Source: Rhizobiaceae bacterium (GTDB lineage: Bacteria; Pseudomonadota; Alphaproteobacteria; Rhizobiales; Rhizobiaceae). From it: a stretch of 64,000 nt of DNA. The position numbers were made by a program, and so were the translations under genes. Positions 25,637 through 34,126 of the stretch are shown here, piece after piece (position 1 is the stretch's first letter; the number at the start of each line of letters is the position of its first letter). The stretch spans positions 620,001 through 684,000 of the forward strand of contig JAHBYU010000001.1 in NCBI GenBank assembly GCA_019635775.1, in the 5' to 3' direction. The notes beneath the pieces were generated by a model. That model worked only from the letters and a program-made list of their open reading frames with translations. It had not been told where the DNA came from and ran no database searches.

Positions 25637-26638
25637 TCACGCCAGTCGGGTTGACCAGACAGGGAGGAGATCGTTTTCCGCAGGCTCTGCCGCATAAACT
25701 CCGCGGGCTATCGCACGCGCCATCGTTGCGCCGGCTGCGGCACAAAGGTTGATGGAGTCGTCGTATGACAATACCCTGCCGCTTGTCCCGGTGGAGAGCG
25801 CAAAGATGAGGTCGCCGTCTGCCGGTGTGTGTGCGGGCCATATGGCTCGCGCCAAGCCGTCATGCGCGCAGATTGCAAGGCGCTTCGCCGCTGCCGGTGT
25901 CAGAACCGCATCCGTTGCCACGACCGCGATCGTCGTGTTGGCCAGCTTGTCGCGGAATTTCAATCTAATACGGCGGGCTTCCTCGGGTAGCGGGGATGGG
26001 TAGCCGAGCTTACCGAACTCGCTACCGATCTCAAAGGGAGCCGCCCAGAAGTGCGGTTCCCGCCCGACGGTGACTGATCCTGTGGCGTTCACCGCGGCGA
26101 GCGCGCCCAAATGGATCCCGTTGTCGAGCACCGTCGATGCCGACCCAAGTCCGCCCTTCAGGCCTGCAGTCAGTGCCCCGGTGCCGGCGCCGACCGTCCC
26201 GATGGAGAAATCATGGGCAGCTAGCTGAACGGCCTGGTAGCCCATATCGCGATAGGGAGGGTAGCGGCCCCAATCCTTGTCTCCGCCATTGGCCAGATCG
26301 AACAGGATCGCTGCCGGGACAATAGGGACCCTGTTGTCTCGCACCCGAAAGCCGACACCCATTTCGCGCAAGGCAGCCTGTGCCCCGGATGCTGCGTCGA
26401 GGCCGAATGCCGAGCCTCCCGAAAGAACCACCGCATTGACGCTTTCGACGATGTTGTGCGGCTCTAGAAGGTCTGTCTCTCGGGTGCCAGGTGCGCCGCC
26501 CAAAACCTGAACGCCTGCCACCGCCGGTTCGTCGCAGACGACCACGGAGACGCCGGATTTCAATCGTGCATCCGAGACATTGCCAACGCGCAAGCCGGGC
26601 ACGTCGGTGATCAGGTTACGTTTTCCGGTACGAAACAT
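25637..26638 (-). CDS. P1 family (S58/DmpA-like) peptidase
   Basis: A 333-residue Ntn-type self-processing hydrolase of the DmpA/NylC group. It begins with the family head ITDVPGLRVGNVSDARLKSG and contains VVLSGGSAFGLDAASG. The probable self-cleavage point lies in ANTTIAVVATDAVLT, Asn followed by Thr as N-terminal nucleophile. Members act as aminopeptidases or on cyclic amides; the substrate is unknown. The ATG overlaps the upstream binding-protein stop (TGATG), linking the two genes. Confidence 0.9.
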   Translation of the reverse strand: MFRTGKRNLITDVPGLRVGNVSDARLKSGVSVVVCDEPAVAGVQVLGGAPGTRETDLLEPHNIVESVNAVVLSGGSAFGLDAASGAQAALREMGVGFRVRDNRVPIVPAAILFDLANGGDKDWGRYPPYRDMGYQAVQLAAHDFSIGTVGAGTGALTAGLKGGLGSASTVLDNGIHLGALAAVNATGSVTVGREPHFWAAPFEIGSEFGKLGYPSPLPEEARRIRLKFRDKLANTTIAVVATDAVLTPAAAKRLAICAHDGLARAIWPAHTPADGDLIFALSTGTSGRVLSYDDSINLCAAAGATMARAIARGVYAAEPAENDLLPVWSTRLA

Positions 26639-27714
26639 CAGGGGACAGGCACGTCTACAAAGGCTTCCGTCTCATAACGGAAGAGGCGATAAGGATTCTG
26701 TTCGAGATCACCCTTTTCGTTGAAGCGGATCGGTCCGATTGCCGTTTGAAAGGCCCGGGAAGAAAGGCTTTCCGTGAGGATTGCCCCGGCCGGCTGCTCC
26801 TCGGCAAGTGCCGCATGGGCGATCTCGACGGCAGCGTAGGTAGGAAGGACGTAACCTTCAGCCAGCAGGCGCCGCTCCGCGAACGCCTCGGTCACCTCCC
26901 TTGAAGCTATCCGCGGCCACTCCGGCAGGGCGACCATCAAAGTTCCCTGGGGCAAGTCCACATCACCGGTGGAACGCAGGGATTCTCCCGAAGCGATTGT
27001 GAGATCAGCCTCCATGCCGGCTGCATCCCTGCCGATGACCGCGACATCGTCACGATCGCCACCAACAAAGACTTTTGTCGCACCCGCTCGCTGCAGCCGC
27101 CCAACCAGTGCGACCTGATTGTCCAGTTGAGGTCGGAAGGTGTCGACAAAAACGGGCGAAAGGCCAGCCTGCTCGGCTGCGGTTCGGACGCTTTCCGCCA
27201 ACTCCCGCCCGTAGATTGTACCATCGTCGACAATTGCAAAAAGTTCTCGCTGCCAAAGTCGTGATAGCAGCCTCCCAGCCGCTTCTCGTTCGCTGTCCGT
27301 GCGCGGTCCGAGGCGATAGACAAGCCATCCGTTGCGTTTGCGGCGGTCGGTCAGGCCGTCGGCGCGTACACCAACGGTGATTGCAGGGATGCCTGCCTCC
27401 TTCAGGATTGGCAGTGCCGCGTCTATTGCCTCCCCGCAGAGGAAACCCACGACGACGTGGACACCTGCGGAAATGAGTTCGCGCGCAGCCCTGGCTCCGC
27501 CCTCAGCGCTACAGCCGTCGTCCGCGATGCTCAGCCTGACAGAAGGCGACGTAAGGCGTTCCGCAGCGACGGTTGCCCCGGTTCGCATCTGTTCTCCCAG
27601 TATCGCATTGGGTCCGGAAAGCGGCGCAGCCAGGCCGATATGCACCTGCGCCAAAGCTTCGCTAGCAGACATGAGCGCTGCTACGACCAGAAATGTTCGG
27701 GCGAACAATCGCAT
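26638..27714 (-). CDS. periplasmic ABC substrate-binding protein, branched-chain amino-acid type
   Basis: A 358-residue secreted protein. Starting at 27714 gives a clean signal peptide MRLFARTFLVVAALMSASEA with cleavage after ALA, while the longer frame to 27831 adds a non-signal leader. The mature N-terminus VHIGLAAPLSGPNAILGEQ is the hallmark of the LivJ/LivK type I fold. No permease or ATPase genes are nearby, so it is an orphan binding protein, translationally coupled to the P1 peptidase. A sensor or shared-transporter role is possible. Confidence 0.85.
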   Translation of the reverse strand: MRLFARTFLVVAALMSASEALAQVHIGLAAPLSGPNAILGEQMRTGATVAAERLTSPSVRLSIADDGCSAEGGARAARELISAGVHVVVGFLCGEAIDAALPILKEAGIPAITVGVRADGLTDRRKRNGWLVYRLGPRTDSEREAAGRLLSRLWQRELFAIVDDGTIYGRELAESVRTAAEQAGLSPVFVDTFRPQLDNQVALVGRLQRAGATKVFVGGDRDDVAVIGRDAAGMEADLTIASGESLRSTGDVDLPQGTLMVALPEWPRIASREVTEAFAERRLLAEGYVLPTYAAVEIAHAALAEEQPAGAILTESLSSRAFQTAIGPIRFNEKGDLEQNPYRLFRYETEAFVDVPVP

Positions 27715-27879
27715 TTTCCCTGCTGATTCTCCTCTCGCGGGTACCATGGGGCTTCTGGAGGAAGCCCCGCAAGACCGTTGTAGAGCTACTGATAGGCATT
27801 GGCAGGCACTAGGCTGCTTGTTGGTGTGCACGTCGGAAGCCTATATACCCTCGACAGGATATGGCGTGGGAATTCACAA

Positions 27880-28374
27880 GTGTTGAAGAAGAACGATGTC
27901 GGGCCGCAGACCTATCGCGATGCAATGGCGAGGTTTGCCGGTGCCGTTCACGTTGTCACCACAGATGGTCCTGCCGGCAAACGTGGTACCACCGTGATCG
28001 CGGCGTGTTCAGTATCCGACGCCCCGCCCACCGTTCTGGTTTGCCTCAACAGGGAAAACAGCAGGAACGATGTCTTCGCCAAGAACGGCAAATTTGCGCT
28101 GAATACGCTTGCCAGTGAGCAGCAGGCGGTTGCGGAAGGCTTCTCGGGTCAGACGGGTCTTCCGCCCGATGAACGCTTCTCGCTTGCGGAATGGGACCAA
28201 ATTGCAACCGGTGCACCTACGCTGATTGGCGGTCTTGCAGTGTTCGATTGCGAGCTTGCGGATACGATTGATCACGCTACCCATCGCATTCTTTTCGGGA
28301 AGGTGACAGCTATCCGCATCGGCGATACGCTCGAACCACTGATGTATTTCAACCGCAACTATCGTTCTTTCTGA
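27880..28374 (+). CDS. flavin reductase-like protein
   Basis: A 164-residue protein of the NAD(P)H:flavin oxidoreductase fold that supplies reduced FMN/FAD. Visible are YRDAMARFAGAVHVVTTDG, the GTTVIAACSVSDAPPTVLVC core and the C-terminal FGKVTAIRIGD and YFNRNYRSF. The start is uncertain: GTG 27880 or TTG 27883; a longer frame from 27799 has no family resemblance. It opens the rightward block of molybdoenzyme-maturation genes but may belong to a separate unit. Confidence 0.85.
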   Translation: MLKKNDVGPQTYRDAMARFAGAVHVVTTDGPAGKRGTTVIAACSVSDAPPTVLVCLNRENSRNDVFAKNGKFALNTLASEQQAVAEGFSGQTGLPPDERFSLAEWDQIATGAPTLIGGLAVFDCELADTIDHATHRILFGKVTAIRIGDTLEPLMYFNRNYRSF

Positions 28375-28385
28375 GTAGTCGGGAT

Positions 28386-29324
28386 ATGGCGATGACACAC
28401 CTGAATCCGCGCCCGGTGCCCGGTACAATAGACGAAATGCTGGACCTTCTGACCGGTGCGGACTACGTCGCCGACCGCGCACTGGCGACGGTTCTCTTCC
28501 TTTCTCTCAGGATGAAGCGCCCGCTCTTCCTTGAAGGTGAGGCAGGGGTGGGCAAGACGGAGATCGCCAAGGTACTCGCGGCCGCTCTGGGGCGGCGCCT
28601 CATCCGCCTCCAATGCTATGAGGGACTCGACGTCTCGTCGGCCGTCTATGAATGGAACTATGCGGCGCAGATGATCGAAATCCGCATGGAGGAAGCTGCT
28701 GGCAAGGTCGATCGCGGTGACATGGAGCGGAATGTCTTTTCCGAACGTTATCTGATCCGGCGCCCGGTTCTGGACGCGCTTACCGGCAAACCCGGTGCAG
28801 CGCCCGTATTCCTAATCGATGAACTTGACCGCACGGATGAAGCATTCGAGGCTTTCCTTCTCGAAATACTTTCGGACTTTCAGGTGACCGTGCCCGAACT
28901 CGGAACGATCAAGGCCGAAGAGCCGCCGATCGTCATCATAACCACCAATCGAACGCGCGACATCCATGACGCGCTGAAGCGACGCTGTCTCTATCATTGG
29001 GTCGACTATCCCGATGCGAAGCGCGAACTTGAGATCGTGCGACGCAAGGTGCCGGAGGCCAATAGGCGTTTGTCTGAGGAAGTGGTGGGATTCATCCAGA
29101 AGCTCCGACAGATCGAGCTGTTCAAGGCACCCGGCGTTGCCGAAACCATCGACTGGGCAGGTGCCCTCCTGGAACTCGACAAGGTCGCGCTCGATCCCGA
29201 GACCGTTTCCGATACGATCGGTGTCCTTCTCAAATATCAGGACGACATAGCGCGCATAGAGCAAGGCGAGGGCAGGCGTATCCTGAAGGATGTCAAGGCG
29301 GAGCTTGCCTCCGCTGCGGAGTAG
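28386..29324 (+). CDS. MoxR-family AAA+ ATPase (CoxD-like)
   Basis: A 312-residue ATPase. Walker A is FLEGEAGVGKTEIAKVLA (~residues 49-66), Walker B is VFLIDELDRTDEAF, and sensor 1 is IVIITTNRTRD. MoxR proteins work with VWA-domain partners as chaperones that insert metal centres. CoxD does this for the molybdenum-copper site of CO dehydrogenase. A VWA gene follows 3 bases after the stop, fitting that pair. Confidence 0.92.
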   Translation: MAMTHLNPRPVPGTIDEMLDLLTGADYVADRALATVLFLSLRMKRPLFLEGEAGVGKTEIAKVLAAALGRRLIRLQCYEGLDVSSAVYEWNYAAQMIEIRMEEAAGKVDRGDMERNVFSERYLIRRPVLDALTGKPGAAPVFLIDELDRTDEAFEAFLLEILSDFQVTVPELGTIKAEEPPIVIITTNRTRDIHDALKRRCLYHWVDYPDAKRELEIVRRKVPEANRRLSEEVVGFIQKLRQIELFKAPGVAETIDWAGALLELDKVALDPETVSDTIGVLLKYQDDIARIEQGEGRRILKDVKAELASAAE

Positions 29325-29327
29325 GCT

Positions 29328-30557
29328 GTGGCGATACCGATTGCCGCCAATCCCGATGGCCGCATGGCCGACAACATCGTCTATTTCGCGCGTACGCTGC
29401 GTAAAGCCGGGATGCGTGTTGGGCCGGCATCGGTCAAGGATGCAATAGAGGCGGTTCTTTGCGCGGGAATTGGCACGCGCGATGACTTCTACTGGACCCT
29501 CCACGCCGTTCTCGTAACGCGCCATGAAGATCATGCGACATTCGATGAGGCCTTTAGACTGTTCTGGAAGTCGCGTGAACTGATCGAAAAGATGCTCGCG
29601 ATGTTTTCGCCTGTGGCACCCGATGCAAGGGAACAGCAGAAACCGCGTCCTGCCGAAAATCGGGTCGCCGACGCGCTTTTCGAGGGGCATCGCAACAGCC
29701 AGCCACCGCGCGATGTTCCCGAAATCGAGATCGATGCAAGGCTGACCGTTTCGGGAAACGAGCTTTTGCGCGGCAAGGATTTCGCGCAGATGACCGCACA
29801 AGAACTGCTCGAAGCCAAGCGTGCGATAGACAGTCTGCGCCTACCTGTCGATCTGGTTCGAACGCGTCGGTATCGCGCCGATGCGGGAGGGCGGCGGATT
29901 GATCCCCGTATGATGATGCGGCTTGCCGCACGAACAGGCGGTGAACTCATCCTGCCCCGTTTCCGCACGCCACGCGAGGTGCACCCGCCTCTTGTCGTGC
30001 TTGCCGATATTTCCGGCTCGATGAGTCAGTACACGCGCATATTCCTGCATTTTCTGCACGCGCTGACCGAAAAGCGTCGGCGTGTTCATACGTTCGTGTT
30101 CGGTACGCGGCTGACCAATCTGACGCGGCAGATGCGTCACCGGGATCCAGACGCGGCTCTCGCCGACTGTTCTGCAGCAGTTAAGGACTGGTCTGGCGGC
30201 ACGCGTATCGGCGATGCGCTTGCCGAGTTCAACAGGCTATGGTCCCGGCGGGTGCTGGGGCAGGGCGCCGTTGTGCTTCTCATTACGGACGGCCTTGAAC
30301 GAGACGACACGGACGGGTTGTCGCGAGAGATGGAACGGCTTCAGAAGTCAAGCAGAAGGCTTGTCTGGCTGAACCCGCTGCTTCGCTTCGACGGTTTCGA
30401 GGCGCGCGCCCGCGGCGTCAAGGCAATGCTTCCGTTCGTTGACGAATTTCGGCCCGTACACAATCTCGGTGCGTTATCTGATCTCTGTGACTCACTTGAC
30501 CCGTCTTTGGCGCGCAACGGCGATCCTCGCTTGTGGCTTAGGCGAACTGCGGCATAA
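29328..30557 (+). CDS. VWA domain protein (CoxE-like)
   Basis: A 409-residue cytoplasmic protein. The C-terminal VWA domain carries the metal-ion-dependent adhesion site in LVVLADISGSMSQYTRIFL (Asp-x-Ser-x-Ser) and VVLLITDGLERDDTDG. The N-terminal half is helical and charged, as in CoxE. The start is GTG, 3 bases after the MoxR gene. MoxR-VWA pairs act together on metalloenzyme assembly. Confidence 0.9.
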   Translation: MAIPIAANPDGRMADNIVYFARTLRKAGMRVGPASVKDAIEAVLCAGIGTRDDFYWTLHAVLVTRHEDHATFDEAFRLFWKSRELIEKMLAMFSPVAPDAREQQKPRPAENRVADALFEGHRNSQPPRDVPEIEIDARLTVSGNELLRGKDFAQMTAQELLEAKRAIDSLRLPVDLVRTRRYRADAGGRRIDPRMMMRLAARTGGELILPRFRTPREVHPPLVVLADISGSMSQYTRIFLHFLHALTEKRRRVHTFVFGTRLTNLTRQMRHRDPDAALADCSAAVKDWSGGTRIGDALAEFNRLWSRRVLGQGAVVLLITDGLERDDTDGLSREMERLQKSSRRLVWLNPLLRFDGFEARARGVKAMLPFVDEFRPVHNLGALSDLCDSLDPSLARNGDPRLWLRRTAA

Positions 30558-30577
30558 GATCAGAACGGAGGATCAAA

Positions 30578-30916
30578 ATGGAGAACCAAGCCAATCTGGA
30601 CGACGTTCGCGATCCGCTGATCATCGCCGAAACGTGGAAACAGGAAGGTCGCAATGTTGCCGTTGCGACCGTGGTCGAGACATGGGGCTCCGCCCCTCGT
30701 CCGGTCGGCAGCCATCTGGTAATAGACGCAGACGGCAATTTTCACGGCTCGGTGTCCGGCGGCTGCGTGGAGGGGGCTGTCGTGACAGAGGCCATCGACG
30801 TCATCGATAACGGAATGGCGAAGATGCTTGAGTTCGGCGTAGCCGATGAAACGGCTTGGCGGGTCGGTTTGTCGTGTGGCGGTCGCATCAGGGTCTATGT
30901 CGAGCGGCTTAACTGA
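30578..30916 (+). CDS. XdhC/CoxF-type maturation protein, N-terminal module
   Basis: A 112-residue protein containing WGSAPRPVGSHLVIDADGNF and the XdhC_CoxI signature SVSGGCVEGAVV. XdhC proteins bind molybdenum cofactor and pass it, after sulfuration, to xanthine-dehydrogenase-type hydroxylases. Here the small module and the Rossmann module are separate genes two bases apart, an arrangement common in this order. Confidence 0.9.
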   Translation: MENQANLDDVRDPLIIAETWKQEGRNVAVATVVETWGSAPRPVGSHLVIDADGNFHGSVSGGCVEGAVVTEAIDVIDNGMAKMLEFGVADETAWRVGLSCGGRIRVYVERLN

Positions 30917-30918
30917 CG

Positions 30919-31632
30919 ATGGACATCGCTCTGCTGAAAGCCGTGAACGATGCTCGGCGTGCCCGTAGGGCAGTCGTTGTGGTCACCGATCTCGGCGACG
31001 GCGGCAGTCGGCTGATCCTCCAGAACCAGGAGGTTGGTGGCGAACTGGGCGAAGCGGTTTCAAAGGCGTTTCGTACAGGGAATTCGACGACCGTCGAGGC
31101 TGCTGGCCGGCACTTGTTTCTGAACATCCATTTGCCGCAGCCGCGACTGGTTGTCATCGGCGCCGTTCATATCAGCCAGGCGCTCGCGCCAATGGCCCGC
31201 ATTGCCGGCTTTCAGGTCGAGATCATCGATCCGCGGACCGCCTTCGCCAGCGCTGACCGGTTTCCGGATGTTAAGCTTTATCCGGACTGGCCGGAAACTA
31301 TCCTCTCTGAACGGCCGCTCGATGCCTATTCTGCGTTGGTCGCCGTGACCCATGACCCGAAGATCGACGATTTTGCGCTGAAGGCAGCTCTTGAGGCCGG
31401 ATGTTTCTATGTGGGGGCCTTGGGAAGCCGCAAGACGCACGCCGCGCGTGTGGAACGACTTCTGGCGCTTGGGGCCCGGCCTGATGACATCGGGCGTATC
31501 GCCGCGCCGATCGGACTGGACATAGGCGCCGCCAGCCCCGCCGAGATCGCGGTCGCCATCCTGGCGCAGATCGTTCGCGCCTTGCGGCTGCGCAGCAGCG
31601 GCGACCGTCGAGCAAAGGGCGAAGCTGCATGA
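30919..31632 (+). CDS. XdhC/CoxI-type maturation protein with Rossmann domain
   Basis: A 237-residue protein. The N-terminal ~75 residues are a small lead domain. From ~residue 75 a Rossmann-type fold follows (PRLVVIGAVHISQALAPMAR, then VEIIDPRTAF). The usual glycine-rich loop is altered (GAVHIS for GAGHVG). ALVAVTHDPKIDDFALKAAL and YVGALGSRKTHAARVERL are strong XdhC_C motifs. It overlaps the next gene by 4 bases. Confidence 0.92.
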   Translation: MDIALLKAVNDARRARRAVVVVTDLGDGGSRLILQNQEVGGELGEAVSKAFRTGNSTTVEAAGRHLFLNIHLPQPRLVVIGAVHISQALAPMARIAGFQVEIIDPRTAFASADRFPDVKLYPDWPETILSERPLDAYSALVAVTHDPKIDDFALKAALEAGCFYVGALGSRKTHAARVERLLALGARPDDIGRIAAPIGLDIGAASPAEIAVAILAQIVRALRLRSSGDRRAKGEAA

Positions 31633-33239
31633 AGTTCGGACGTGTCCGGGTCGAGGACGCAGTGGGCGCCATGCTCGCACACGCCACCGTTGCTGGTACC
31701 CGGCGGTTCCGAAAGGCGCACCGTCTGACCTCGGAAGATATTGCGCATCTGGAGGCGGAGGGTATCAGTGAGGTCGTGGCAGCCATCTTGGCGCCTGAAG
31801 ATCTGGATGAAGACGCCGCCGCAGCGAGATTGGCGGAAGCGATGCTGCTGAACGGAATCGAAGCCAAGCCAGCTGCGACAGGCCGGGTCAACCTTCACGC
31901 CTTGCATGCCGGCGTTTTCACGGTCGAGAAGTCGGTTGTGGATCGGGTGAACTCGATCGACCCGGCCATGACGCTCGCTACCGTTGCCGCATTCAGCGCG
32001 GTGGAGCGAGGCGACATGGTCGCTACGATCAAGATCATACCGTTTGCCGTTGATCGCAACCTTGTTGAACGGGCCGCCTCGGTATTGACTTCGTGCGAAG
32101 TGTTTTCCGTTCATCCGTTCCGACCTGTTGTGGTGGGATGCATCCAGACCCTTCTGCCACGTCTCAAATCCTCCATACTCGACAAGACAATGCGCGTGAT
32201 GGCTGGACGTCTTGCCCGCTCGGGCAGCTCGATAGGGGCAGAAATCAGGGTTGCCCATGACGCCGAACCGTTGAGCCAGGCGATCGCATCGCTTGCAACA
32301 AGCCACGACATGGTCGTCGTTTTCGGCGCCTCGGCGCTGTGCGACTTCGACGATGTCATCCCTGCCGCCATCAGGCTTGCTGGCGGTGAAGTTTTGCGTA
32401 CAGGCATGCCCGTCGACCCCGGCAATCTGCTGGTTCTTGGTCGGATCAACGAGAAACCCTTGATCGGAGCCCCGGGATGCGCGCGCAGTCCGAAGGAAAA
32501 CGGCTTTGACTGGATTCTGGACAGGTTGATAGCAGGTATTGAGGTCACGAATGCCGATATAGCCGGGCTTGGTGTGGGCGGACTTTTGATGGAGATTCCG
32601 ACTCGCCCGCAACCCAGGGACGTTGCCGTTCTCGCCGTTGCCGCAAAAGTTTATGCCATCGTTCTCGCTGCGGGCCGTTCAAGCCGCATGGGAGGACCAA
32701 ACAAGTTGATGGCGCAGTTCTCTGGGCATCCGTTGATACGGCAGACCGTTGAACGTGTACTCGCTTCCAGGATAGCCGGAACAGTCGTCGTGACAGGTCA
32801 TCAGGCGAGCCGGATCGGCGAGACCCTTCTCGGGCTCGACGCTGCAATTGTACAGAACGACGATTTTGCAACCGGTCTTTCGAGTTCCGTGAAGACTGGC
32901 GTTGCGGCGCTTCCTGAAGATGCTGATGGCGTGTTGATCATGCTCGGTGACATGCCTGCGGTCTCGTCCGTGCATATCGACCGGCTCGTGCTTGCGTTTC
33001 GAAATGCAGGCGGTCGCTCAATCGTTCGCGCCACCCACGAGGGAAAGCGGGGCAATCCGGTGATCCTGCCGAGGGCGCTGTTCGGCAAGGTTTTCGAACT
33101 GGAGGGAGATACGGGTGCGCGCCATCTTGTTGAAGGCGGTATCGCTCCCGTCGTGGATGTGGAGATCGGAGAGGGTGCTTCAATCGACGTCGATACGAAG
33201 GATGCCCTTGAAAGAGCCGGCGGCGTGCTTCAGGACTGA
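31629..33239 (+). CDS. fused molybdopterin-binding / NTP-transferase protein (MoeA-like plus MocA-like)
   Basis: A 536-residue two-domain protein. Residues ~1-330 are a MoeA/MoaB-like molybdopterin-binding part (TSHDMVVVFGASALCDFDDV). Residues ~340-536 form a MobA/MocA nucleotidyltransferase domain with YAIVLAAGRSSRMGGPNKLM and VLIMLGDMPAVSS. This fits attachment of CMP to molybdopterin to make the cytosine dinucleotide cofactor used by CO-dehydrogenase-type hydroxylases. It is coupled to the XdhC-type gene by a 4-base overlap. Confidence 0.9.
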   Translation: MKFGRVRVEDAVGAMLAHATVAGTRRFRKAHRLTSEDIAHLEAEGISEVVAAILAPEDLDEDAAAARLAEAMLLNGIEAKPAATGRVNLHALHAGVFTVEKSVVDRVNSIDPAMTLATVAAFSAVERGDMVATIKIIPFAVDRNLVERAASVLTSCEVFSVHPFRPVVVGCIQTLLPRLKSSILDKTMRVMAGRLARSGSSIGAEIRVAHDAEPLSQAIASLATSHDMVVVFGASALCDFDDVIPAAIRLAGGEVLRTGMPVDPGNLLVLGRINEKPLIGAPGCARSPKENGFDWILDRLIAGIEVTNADIAGLGVGGLLMEIPTRPQPRDVAVLAVAAKVYAIVLAAGRSSRMGGPNKLMAQFSGHPLIRQTVERVLASRIAGTVVVTGHQASRIGETLLGLDAAIVQNDDFATGLSSSVKTGVAALPEDADGVLIMLGDMPAVSSVHIDRLVLAFRNAGGRSIVRATHEGKRGNPVILPRALFGKVFELEGDTGARHLVEGGIAPVVDVEIGEGASIDVDTKDALERAGGVLQD

Positions 33240-33242
33240 CAG

Positions 33243-34121
33243 ATGAACGTTCGATCGACGCTCGCCGCAGCAATTTTGTTCTCGCTCGCGCTGGCGGACC
33301 AGTCAGCGGCACAGATCCTGAAGCCATTCAAGGATGAGCTCTTCGGTTATCCGGGCATCCTCTCGTCAGAAGCCGGTGGAAGCTATCTCATCGTGGACTA
33401 CAACGAGGCGCGCGACATAGACCGCAGGGACCAGATACCGGAACGCCGTGTGAAGGGCACATATGTGTCCACCTCCGTGCGAAAGGTACAGAAGGACCTC
33501 TCGCTCAAGACCGATGCCGGGACTATCAAGCATTTTGCGGTCGGCAAGACCGAGGGAGCGCGGATCATTACCATTTATCTGCATGGGCAGGGCGGCAGCC
33601 GCAAGCAGGGCGTCGACGACTTTACTTTCGGGGGTAATTTCAACCGGATCAAGAACCTGATGGCGGCCAATGGCGGGCTCTATCTGTCGCCTGACTTCGC
33701 CGATTTCGGCGATCGGGGTGCGGCCCAGATCGCGTCGCTCATCGACTACTATTTGGCGAAATCGCCCGGCGCGAAGGTATTTGTGGCCTGCGGGTCGATG
33801 GGCGGCATGCTGTGCTGGCAACTTGCGTCAAACGGTGCAGTCGCGGATCGTCTTTCAGGCCTGTTGCTGCTCGGCTCGCTGTGGGATGAGCGCTTTCTGA
33901 CGAGCCCGGGCTTCAAGGCGAAGCTGCCGGTCTTTTTCGGGCAGGGTAGCGGTGACACGGTTTTCCCGGTCGAGAAACAGGAGGCATTCTTCAGAAGTAT
34001 TCTCGCGCGATCGCCAGGATATCCAGCTCGGTTCGTCCGATTTGAGAGCGGGACGCACGGTACTCCCATCCGTATGATCGACTGGCGCGACACGCTCAAC
34101 TGGATGCTTTCGGTGTCCTGA
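33243..34121 (+). CDS. exported alpha/beta hydrolase
   Basis: A 292-residue secreted protein with signal peptide MNVRSTLAAAILFSLALADQ and cleavage after SAA. The fold is shown by IITIYLHGQGGS (oxyanion strand), FVACGSMGGMLCW (nucleophile elbow G-S-M-G-G) and the late Asp/His pair in FGQGSGDTVFP and ESGTHGTPI. An esterase or acyl-hydrolase function is inferred; substrate unknown. It follows the MoeA/MocA gene by 3 bases and may ride on the same transcript without a functional link. Confidence 0.8.
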   Translation: MNVRSTLAAAILFSLALADQSAAQILKPFKDELFGYPGILSSEAGGSYLIVDYNEARDIDRRDQIPERRVKGTYVSTSVRKVQKDLSLKTDAGTIKHFAVGKTEGARIITIYLHGQGGSRKQGVDDFTFGGNFNRIKNLMAANGGLYLSPDFADFGDRGAAQIASLIDYYLAKSPGAKVFVACGSMGGMLCWQLASNGAVADRLSGLLLLGSLWDERFLTSPGFKAKLPVFFGQGSGDTVFPVEKQEAFFRSILARSPGYPARFVRFESGTHGTPIRMIDWRDTLNWMLSVS

Positions 34122-34126
34122 TCGGC

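Noticed and set aside
28386-33239. complete CO dehydrogenase operon
   Set aside because: No coxM, coxS or coxL-type structural subunit genes occur in the window, only maturation genes.
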